Source: Geoalkalibacter sp. (lineage in GTDB: Bacteria > Desulfobacterota > Desulfuromonadia > Desulfuromonadales > Geoalkalibacteraceae). From it: 64,000 nucleotides of DNA. The translations under genes were made by a program, and so were the position numbers. This document shows positions 58,269-64,000 of the stretch, in pieces (position 1 is the first letter of the stretch; every line of letters starts with the position of its first letter). Below the pieces are notes generated by a model that ran no database searches, was not told the DNA's origin, and saw only the letters and a list, made by a program, of their open reading frames with translations. The stretch lies in the NCBI RefSeq assembly GCF_030605225.1, contig NZ_JAUWAV010000021.1, forward strand, positions 1-64,000, given 5' to 3'.

Positions 58269-59615
58269 TCAGCGCAGGCACTGAAACAGCCCCATGCACC
58301 ACAGGCAGCTGCCGCAGGGTTCGCTTTGGGCGTGGCAGTCGTGCTCGAAGTTGTCGGCCTGCACCAGGTCGCAGGGCGCCACGGCGCAGTTGGAGCAGAA
58401 GGGATAGTCGTAGCGGATGACCTTGGCGCGGAACTCGCGGAAGGCCGGAGAATTCCAGATGTCGAGGAGCGCGCTTTCGTTGAGGTCGCCGAACACCTTG
58501 GGTTGTACCTTCTGCTCCCAGCCCATGGCGTAGCAGTTGAAACGGTGCCAGAGAAAATAGCAGGGATAGATCTTGCCGTCCCAGGCGACAAAGGCCCCAC
58601 CCTCTTCCACAAATTCACAACTGCGCTGGTGCTTGGGCAAGATTTCCGGCAGGCGCAGATCGACCCCGCACTCCTGGGCCACGCGCCGACTTTCGTCAAA
58701 TACCGCCGTCACCTCGTCGAGCAACCCCTGGTCCACCGCCATCAGGCTGCGCAGATCGAGCACGATGCCTTGCGCCACGGCTTCGGCCTTCATCTGCTCC
58801 ACCAGCCGGTAGAGGCGCTGCTCCTCGTCGCTGCGCGTGGTGGCGTAGCGGATCAGGCTCTTGAAATAGCGCCGGATGTCGAGCCCCTGGTCGCGGGCGA
58901 TGTCGCGCCATTTGTGAAACATCCGCAGGGCCTCGGCGGTCACCGTGGGATAGGCGGCCTGCACCGCGTGCTCCTCGTCGTAGGGCAGCATGTGGGTGAT
59001 CAGCGCAAAGCTCGCGCCGCGCTCGGCCGCCCAGCGGATGGCACGCGGCAGTTCCCGCAGGTTGTCGCGCATGGCGACGAATTCCATGCCGATCTCCAGG
59101 CGGCTTGCGGGCTGCTCGGCCCGGGCCTGGGCCAGGGCGTTAAGGGCGCGTTCCACGGCGTGGATATCGCCGCCCTCGCGCACCTTGCGAAACAACTCGG
59201 GCGACGCCGCATCCACCGACAGGCAGATTTTGTCGAGACCCGCCGCCACCAGACTGCGCGCCCGCTGTTCGCTGATCAGCAGGCCGTTGCTCTGGAAACC
59301 CACCCAGGCGCCTGCGGGCATCTCGGTCTTGGCCGCCGCGATCATGTCCTCAAGCCGGGGATGCAGCAAAGGCTCGCCGATGCCATTGAGGATCAGGGCT
59401 TCGAGATGGGGAAATGCGGGTTTGAGGGCGGCAAAGGTTGCGTCGCCGAGGTCGCCCTCGCAGATGCCGCTGCCCGGATTCTGCTTCATGCACATGAAGC
59501 ATTCCATGTTGCAGCGGGTGGTCACCTCGACGAACAGCTTGGCGGGAAAGTTCGCCAGGGCGGGGTGGTTGTCTCCCGTGGGTCGGGTATGCGGACAGGC
59601 TTGGCCGGGATGCAT
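58269..59615 (-). CDS. Radical SAM/SPASM protein, possible metalloenzyme maturase
   Basis: A 448-aa cytosolic enzyme. The radical SAM motif is CNMECFMC (CxxxCxxC), and the following GIGEPLLHP, FQSNGLL and ICLSVDAAS match the SAM-binding barrel. The C-terminal region is SPASM-like and very Cys-rich (CSNCAVAPCDLVQ ... CGSCLWCMGLFQC), giving one or two more Fe-S clusters. It acts on an unknown peptide or protein. Its place directly beside fdhD-mobA, fdhE and two Sec-formate dehydrogenases suggests maturation of a metalloenzyme (inference). Start at 59615 chosen for AAGGAG 10 nt upstream. Confidence 0.82.
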   Translation of the reverse strand: MHPGQACPHTRPTGDNHPALANFPAKLFVEVTTRCNMECFMCMKQNPGSGICEGDLGDATFAALKPAFPHLEALILNGIGEPLLHPRLEDMIAAAKTEMPAGAWVGFQSNGLLISEQRARSLVAAGLDKICLSVDAASPELFRKVREGGDIHAVERALNALAQARAEQPASRLEIGMEFVAMRDNLRELPRAIRWAAERGASFALITHMLPYDEEHAVQAAYPTVTAEALRMFHKWRDIARDQGLDIRRYFKSLIRYATTRSDEEQRLYRLVEQMKAEAVAQGIVLDLRSLMAVDQGLLDEVTAVFDESRRVAQECGVDLRLPEILPKHQRSCEFVEEGGAFVAWDGKIYPCYFLWHRFNCYAMGWEQKVQPKVFGDLNESALLDIWNSPAFREFRAKVIRYDYPFCSNCAVAPCDLVQADNFEHDCHAQSEPCGSCLWCMGLFQCLR

Positions 59616-59744
59616 GATGATCTCTCTCCTTGGATGGGCTCCACACAATGATTGCAAGCACCTTGCACGATTTAACATCAAAAGCGGGCATGAGTCTTTG
59701 ATGGAGGTCAACTCCCGTCTTTTTTATCCGCCTATGCGCCCCCC

Positions 59745-59777
59745 CAAAAAAAAGAGGGGGAAGACGGATCTTCCCCC
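59745..59777 (-). terminator. Terminator of the porin/lipoprotein/DUF4242 operon
   Basis: On the minus strand a perfect 9-bp stem GGGGGAAGA/TCTTCCCCC with a 4-nt loop is followed by TCTTTTTTTT. It lies 52 bp past the DUF4242 stop, separating this operon from the radical SAM gene. Confidence 0.9.
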
Positions 59778-59829
59778 ATTGCAGCAGGTGGAGAGTGAGG
59801 AGGCACTCGCTCGCCGGGTGGTGCTTGAG

Positions 59830-60102
59830 TTATTCCGCGGGGGTCGGATCGATGACGGTCAGGACCTTGGCGACGCTGTCGGCCGGAAAGCCGCCCTGCC
59901 GGGCATGTTCCTGGACCAGCTCCGCATTGGGTGCGATATAGACGCAGTAGATCTTGTCGTCGGTCACAAAGCTTTGCACCCACTGGATTTTCGGCCCCAG
60001 TTGGTTGAGCACGCCGCAGGATTTCTGGGAGATCCCCTGAAGCTGATCGGCGGTGAGCTTACCCGCGCCGGGGATGCTGCGTTCGATGATGAATTTCGGC
60101 AT
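59830..60102 (-). CDS. DUF4242 (nickel-binding-like) small protein
   Basis: A 90-aa cytosolic protein with the DUF4242 pattern: MPKFIIERSIPGAGKLTADQL, then WVQSFVTDDKIYCVYIAPNAE and VIDPTPAE. The Streptomyces member SCO4226 binds nickel; metal binding here is untested. It lacks a signal peptide, unlike the two upstream genes of the operon, porin and lipoprotein. The start has AAGGAG. It is the last gene before a strong terminator. Confidence 0.8.
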   Translation of the reverse strand: MPKFIIERSIPGAGKLTADQLQGISQKSCGVLNQLGPKIQWVQSFVTDDKIYCVYIAPNAELVQEHARQGGFPADSVAKVLTVIDPTPAE

Positions 60103-60113
60103 GGCGGATCTCC

Positions 60114-60257
60114 TTAGGGCTGGTAGATGTAATCAAGCCCCTGATATCCGCAGGCCGGACACTTGATGGGCACCTTGGTCTGCTGGGGCTTGCCAGCGCA
60201 GGCGCCCAGGGACAAAGCCAGCATCGCCGTCACCATGAGCAGGATCAGCTTTTTCAT
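60114..60257 (-). CDS. Small 47-aa lipoprotein with a CxxC motif
   Basis: The sequence starts MKKLILLMVTAMLALSLGAC and has a lipobox at Cys20, so the mature chain is only 28 residues. It carries CPAC (residues about 33-36) in KVPIKCPACGYQG, able to bind a metal or form a disulfide. AAAGGA precedes the ATG. It lies 17 bp after the porin stop and 11 bp before the DUF4242 start, so the three genes are one operon. I know no family for it. It is easily missed because of its size. Confidence 0.75.
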   Translation of the reverse strand: MKKLILLMVTAMLALSLGACAGKPQQTKVPIKCPACGYQGLDYIYQP

Positions 60258-60274
60258 GGATTTTTTCCTTTCCC

Positions 60275-61441
60275 TTAGAAATTGAGGATGGCGCCCAGGG
60301 CGACGGTTTTGGTCTCTTCCTCGGCCGTACCGATGGAAATTTCGTTCACGTTGTACTCGGCCACCAGTTTGAAATAGTCGTTGACGTTATAGAAAACGGC
60401 GCCCGTCGCGGTCTGGTTCTCCCACTTGTCGGCGGCTTTCAGCTCGTTTTCGCCGTAGGAACCGACGAATCGCAGCGGGCCATAGGTGTAGGACGCCTGA
60501 AGGAGCCAGCCGTTGCTGTCGAGTTCGCCGCCCGGTCCCGCCACGGGAAGCCCCAGGGTCGTGTCCGCGCCGGGGCCGAGCAGAAATCCGAGACCTTCAG
60601 CATTAAAGCCCGAGGCATGAAGGCTGAAACCGGCATAGCGCGCGCGCACACCGTAGGACACGCCTTTGCTGGTGATGTCCATGCCATTCTGGGCATTGCT
60701 TTCCGATTTCTGATAGAGGAAACCACCCCAGGCGGTGACATCGCCGCTTTCAAACTTGTGGTTGAAAGTCAGCTCCCCTTCAAAACGCGGAGTTTTCTCC
60801 TGGCCCTCATCAGCCGTGCGGGACGGATCGATCACTCCGACCGCCAGCTTGAAGCCATGAAGCTGGGGCGTGCGGTACGTGATCTGCGCCGAGGGGAAGG
60901 GATAGGTATAGCCGGTGCCGATGTTGCCGAAGGACACGCCGTTGCCGTCAATCAGCCCCAGGGTATCGCTCACATTGCCGTAACCCAGCAGGATTTCATC
61001 AAGGAAGATATTGGAGCGGTTGAACAGGGTGAAGTCCTTGCCGAACAGCACCTGCCCCCAATCGGCATCCACCGTGCCGTAGAACTGGCGGACATCGATG
61101 CCGGTTTCGGTGAGATTATTGTCACTGTCGTTGATGGTCACCCAGAAGGAGGAACGGCCGCCCAGCTTGAGGTTATTGACCTGCTTGCTGAAGTTGAAGC
61201 CGATCCAATTGGGCAGGAAACCCATTTTCACGCGGGACTGCTCGCGATCCGGCCCTGAGATGGCTTCCATCTCAGCGTTCTTGTCGCTGCTGCTGTAGAC
61301 ATAAAAGGTGTTGAACGACCCGTCGACGCTGAAGGTGGTTTCATCGGCGTCATACAGGGTGATGGCCGACTGGGCGGCCGGCGGCAACGTCAGGCAGACA
61401 AAAAACGTGAACAGGATGAAACCGGAAATTCTACGCAACAT
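60275..61441 (-). CDS. Outer-membrane porin (beta-barrel)
   Basis: A 388-aa protein with a Sec signal peptide (to about residue 25, PPAAQSA). It has alternating amphipathic strands throughout, aromatic girdles, and a C-terminal Phe (GAILNF), the assembly signal for outer-membrane barrels. It resembles the general Gram-negative porins found in Desulfuromonadia. The substrate is unknown. It heads a three-gene operon with a CxxC lipoprotein and a DUF4242 protein, and a sigma-54 promoter lies about 195 bp upstream. Confidence 0.85.
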   Translation of the reverse strand: MLRRISGFILFTFFVCLTLPPAAQSAITLYDADETTFSVDGSFNTFYVYSSSDKNAEMEAISGPDREQSRVKMGFLPNWIGFNFSKQVNNLKLGGRSSFWVTINDSDNNLTETGIDVRQFYGTVDADWGQVLFGKDFTLFNRSNIFLDEILLGYGNVSDTLGLIDGNGVSFGNIGTGYTYPFPSAQITYRTPQLHGFKLAVGVIDPSRTADEGQEKTPRFEGELTFNHKFESGDVTAWGGFLYQKSESNAQNGMDITSKGVSYGVRARYAGFSLHASGFNAEGLGFLLGPGADTTLGLPVAGPGGELDSNGWLLQASYTYGPLRFVGSYGENELKAADKWENQTATGAVFYNVNDYFKLVAEYNVNEISIGTAEEETKTVALGAILNF

Positions 61442-61635
61442 TGAGACCTCCTGAGGGTGGAAAGTGGTGAAATTGCCTCTCCGCGAATCTTTGGCGGCCG
61501 GCCGAAACGGTATTCTCTTCAGGAAAAATCCGCTCCGATCTGTCGATCCCCCTTTGGCGCCTGTCTTGCCGCGACCGGATTCTTGAGAAAAGCGATTTCG
61601 GGATCTGCATACGCATTGAACTGGAGGCCTGCTGG

Positions 61636-61651
61636 TGCAACGGCGGTGCCA
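61636..61651 (-). promoter_or_regulatory. Sigma-54 promoter of the porin operon
   Basis: On the minus strand TGGCACCGCCGTTGCA matches TGGCACG-N4-TTGCW in all but one fixed position, with the right spacing. The leader would be about 185 nt. Confidence 0.75.
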
Positions 61652-61885
61652 ATCGGTAGAACAGTGGTTTTTTGTATAAAAAACAGCGAAATAGCCGACC
61701 AGGCAGAAGTCAGGGATGCGTTGCTCGGAAATTTATGAGATGATGTTCTGGAAAATCGAAACAGTTTTGCGGCAAATTCGGTGCGGAAAGACTCTACAGC
61801 GTGGAAATTCCTCCCAACGGAGTCCGGGTGCAAAAAATTCACAGAAAAATTATATACCACTAATGCCAAACGGCGTTTGAGAATT

Positions 61886-61901
61886 GGGTATACCTATTGC
61901 T
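61886..61901 (+). promoter_or_regulatory. Candidate sigma-54 promoter of the alcohol dehydrogenase gene
   Basis: GGGTATACCTATTGCT has GG at -24 and TTGCT at -12 with the exact 10-bp gap, but the -24 block otherwise departs from consensus. Start near 61912, about 60 nt before the gene. Confidence 0.45.
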
Positions 61902-61973
61902 TATGAATATTTTATTGATCTGCGCGCTCGGGTTCGCGGCACCAGGGACAAACTTACCGGCAAGGAATTGATG

Positions 61974-63146
61974 ATGGGGCACGACAAACGAAAAAATCCC
62001 GCCCTGCACCATTGCAAGTTTGAAGTTCCGGAGATCATTTTCGGGCGGGGTTTGCTCAATCAGATCGGCTCCTGCGCGCGGCGCCTCGGCGGCAACAAGG
62101 TGTTTCTGGTCAGTGACCAGGGACTGTTCAATGCCGGCTGGGTGGATCAGGCCATGCACAGCCTGCTCGAAGCCGGGCTGAATTTCGTCTATTTTGACCA
62201 AATTACCTCCAATCCCAAGGACCATGAAGTCGAAGCCGGAGCCAAGGAGTACATCCGCCAGGGGGCCGACGTCATCGTCGGCCTGGGCGGCGGCAGCGCC
62301 ATGGACGCCGCCAAGGGCATCGCCATTCTGGTGTCCAACGGCGGCAGCATCCGCGACTTCGAGGGCTCGGACAAGATCAGCCGCCCTCTGCCGCCCCTGG
62401 TGCTTTGCCCGACCACCTGCGGCACGGGCTCGGATGTGTCCCAATTTGCCGTGATCAATGACTCGCAGCGCCAGTGCAAAATGACCATCATGAGCCGCTG
62501 CGTGGCGCCCGATATCAGTCTCACCGATCCGGACACCCTGGCCACCCTGCCCGAGGAATACGTCTGCACCACCGCCACCGATGCCCTGAGTCACGCTCTG
62601 GAAGCCTTCTTTTCCGTGGCCTCCTCGACCCTCACCGACGTCAACGCCATCCGCGCCCTGAGCCTGCTCTCCAACGGCCTGGTGCGGGCGGTGCGCGAAC
62701 AGCGCCCGGACGATCTGGAGAGCATGGCCCGCGCCAGCCTGCACGCCGGCATGGCCTTTTCCAATTCGCTGCTCGGCATCGTGCATGCCCTGGCCCACCC
62801 CATCGGCGGCTATTACGACATCAATCACGGCAGCGTCAACGCGGTGCTGCTGCCCGAAGTGGTGCGCTTTGATCTGCCGGTGGTCACGGAAAAACTGCCG
62901 GAGCTGGCCTGGACGCTGGGCGTGCACCGGGAACTCACCCACCGCGAGGCCGCCGAGGTGGTCGAGGAGAAAATCGAGCGCATGCTCGATGCCGCCAGCG
63001 CGCCGCGCACCCTGAGCAGCCTGGGCGTCAAGCGCGAGGATCTGCCGCAACTGGCGCGCAAGGCCCTGAGCGATGTGTGCATCCTCACCTCGCCGCGCGA
63101 GGCCGACGAAGCCGATCTGCTGCGGATCCTGGAGAGGGCCTTTTGA
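61974..63146 (+). CDS. Iron-containing (group III) alcohol dehydrogenase
   Basis: A 390-aa cytosolic NAD(P)-dependent enzyme. Nucleotide site GLGGGSAMDAAKGIA; family block LCPTTCGTGSDVSQFAV; metal-ligand region ATDALSHALEAFFS and LGIVHALAHPIGGYYDINHGSVNA, which holds the conserved His residues. The substrate (ethanol, butanol, propanediol or similar) is not determined by these motifs. Two ATGs are adjacent; 61974 has the better distance (7 nt) from AAGGA, 61971 is the alternative. The stop overlaps the kinase start (TGATG), so the two are coupled, suggesting the kinase senses or controls alcohol use. Confidence 0.9.
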   Translation: MGHDKRKNPALHHCKFEVPEIIFGRGLLNQIGSCARRLGGNKVFLVSDQGLFNAGWVDQAMHSLLEAGLNFVYFDQITSNPKDHEVEAGAKEYIRQGADVIVGLGGGSAMDAAKGIAILVSNGGSIRDFEGSDKISRPLPPLVLCPTTCGTGSDVSQFAVINDSQRQCKMTIMSRCVAPDISLTDPDTLATLPEEYVCTTATDALSHALEAFFSVASSTLTDVNAIRALSLLSNGLVRAVREQRPDDLESMARASLHAGMAFSNSLLGIVHALAHPIGGYYDINHGSVNAVLLPEVVRFDLPVVTEKLPELAWTLGVHRELTHREAAEVVEEKIERMLDAASAPRTLSSLGVKREDLPQLARKALSDVCILTSPREADEADLLRILERAF

Positions 63147-64000
63147 TGGACGAGATCAAGCCCACCCGCATCGATGAGGCCAGCCTGGATCGGCTGCTCG
63201 GCATCGAGAGCTCGAAAATCGGCTATTATGCTGAAGTCAAACAGAAAATCCGCGAGCTGGAAATCGCCAACGCCAATCTGCGCGCCAAGAAAAGCGAACT
63301 CCAGGCGGTGTTCGATTCCATCAGCGACGGCGTGGTGATTTACAACAGCCTGGGCCGCATCCAGCACCGCAATCATATCTGCCCGCGCCTTTTTCCCGAG
63401 CAGACCATGCCGGGCCGATCCTGCCGCGAGCTCTTTCACCCCGAGCAGGATCTGGCCGCGGAGCAATGCCCGGTGGAGAAGGCGTTGCGCGGCGAAAGTA
63501 CGCAAATCTCCTTCACCAACAGCAGCTCGGGCGGCGAGAACCGCTACTTCGACGTGACCGCCTCGCCCATCGTCGATGCCCAGGGCCAAACCCGGGCGCT
63601 GGTGTTTCTGCGCGACGTCACCGAACGGCGTGTGCAGGAACTGCATCTGGTACAGGCGGAAAAGATGTCGAGCATCGGCATGCTGGCCGCGGGCGTCGCC
63701 CATGAGATCAACAATCCCCTGACCTCCGTCGCCGGCTACGCCGAAGCCCTCCTGCGGCGCTTTCGCGACGAGCCGCGCCTCGCCGAGAATCCATCCCTGG
63801 AGGTCTTTCCCGACTACCTTCAGGTCATCATGCGCGAAGCCTATCGCTGCAAGAGCATCATCGACAGCTTGCTGACCTTCAGTCGCCGCTCCGACGGCTC
63901 GGTGGGCCTGGTGTCCATCAACGACATCCTCAATGAGGTGCTCGATCTGGTGCGCAACAAGGCCCTTCAGGAGCAAGTCCTCATCGAGGAGGAACGGTGG
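63146..64000 (+). CDS. PAS-domain sensor histidine kinase, 3' end cut by the window
   Basis: 285 codons are visible and the frame is open at the edge. Order: N-terminal coiled coil (about 25-55), PAS (about 48-165, FDSISDGVVIYNSLGRIQHRN ... FLRDVTERR), then a HisKA core with the phosphorylatable His in AAGVAHEINNPLTSVAGYAEALL. The HATPase lies beyond the edge. No membrane span in the visible part, so it is cytosolic and NtrB-like. Since the upstream genes have sigma-54 promoters, an NtrC-type partner gene just outside the window is expected but not seen. Confidence 0.88.
   Translation, partial: MDEIKPTRIDEASLDRLLGIESSKIGYYAEVKQKIRELEIANANLRAKKSELQAVFDSISDGVVIYNSLGRIQHRNHICPRLFPEQTMPGRSCRELFHPEQDLAAEQCPVEKALRGESTQISFTNSSSGGENRYFDVTASPIVDAQGQTRALVFLRDVTERRVQELHLVQAEKMSSIGMLAAGVAHEINNPLTSVAGYAEALLRRFRDEPRLAENPSLEVFPDYLQVIMREAYRCKSIIDSLLTFSRRSDGSVGLVSINDILNEVLDLVRNKALQEQVLIEEERW

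Larger units (their letters stand above)
61442..61973. other. Divergent intergenic region with two sigma-54 promoters
   Basis: 532 bp between the porin operon (minus) and the alcohol dehydrogenase gene (plus). It holds the -24/-12 promoter of the porin at 61636-61651, a perfect AT palindrome GTTTTTT-GTAT-AAAAAAC at 61667-61684, and a weaker -24/-12 promoter for the dehydrogenase at 61886-61901. I see no gene; open frames in it have no recognisable domain. Confidence 0.6.

Noticed and set aside
61519-61869. A 116-aa minus-strand gene between porin and alcohol dehydrogenase
   Set aside because: No recognisable domain, and it covers a near-perfect sigma-54 promoter. Most likely chance.

Overview
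The window is GC-rich Gram-negative DNA, densely coding, and is best explained as the chromosome of a respiratory deltaproteobacterium of the Desulfuromonadia type (Geobacter/Desulfuromonas/Geoalkalibacter-like). The evidence is a 30-heme c-type cytochrome, a heme-bearing periplasmic sensor, Tat-exported selenocysteine formate dehydrogenases, selenoprotein machinery, NtrC/sigma-54 regulation, PilZ/GGDEF/EAL signalling and a porin. The placement is an inference from gene content. No rRNA, phage, IS element or CRISPR array was found.

Region 1 (1-13.8 kb) is mostly minus-strand: tRNA-Thr, rlmKL, the multiheme cytochrome with a C-terminal discoidin domain, a CheX-like/CheY pair, and the translationally coupled run proS - DUF4388 protein - pyrF - rlmB. 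A plus-strand Ycf46-like AAA+ ATPase and a Blc-type lipocalin follow. Region 2 (13.8-22.3 kb) opens with ilvB behind a complete attenuation leader: a sigma-70 promoter, a 17-codon valine-rich leader peptide and a terminator with a competing antiterminator. Then come minus-strand ispG, an isochorismatase-family hydrolase, a PhnD-like binding protein paired with a heme-containing GGDEF-EAL sensor, a MaoC-like hydratase and a small protein.

Region 3 (22.3-34.3 kb, plus strand) has an AT-rich intergenic segment with an FNR-type palindrome, a hybrid histidine kinase, a PilZ protein, two MoeA-type proteins (the second fused to a periplasmic-binding-like domain) and a 1511-residue CheB-CheR-PAS-kinase-receiver protein whose CheB part lacks its catalytic Ser and His.

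Region 4 (34.4-64 kb) is a selenium/formate island. selA, selB and selD precede two Sec-formate dehydrogenase operons. The first uses an NrfD-type membrane subunit and the second an FdnI-type cytochrome b. Between them lies a minus-strand operon of binding protein, histidine kinase and NtrC-type activator. Both dehydrogenase operons carry -24/-12 sigma-54 promoters. Downstream are a Sec-containing DsbA-like protein (UPFC), a diheme peroxidase, FdhE and an FdhD-MobA fusion. These are followed by a radical SAM protein, a porin/CxxC-lipoprotein/DUF4242 operon with its own sigma-54 promoter, an iron-type alcohol dehydrogenase and a kinase cut by the window edge. Four in-frame UGA codons are read as selenocysteine, and three have the same downstream hairpin geometry. 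The island thus holds selenium insertion, molybdenum/tungsten cofactor supply, enzyme maturation, the enzymes and their probable regulator together; selC is not in the window.
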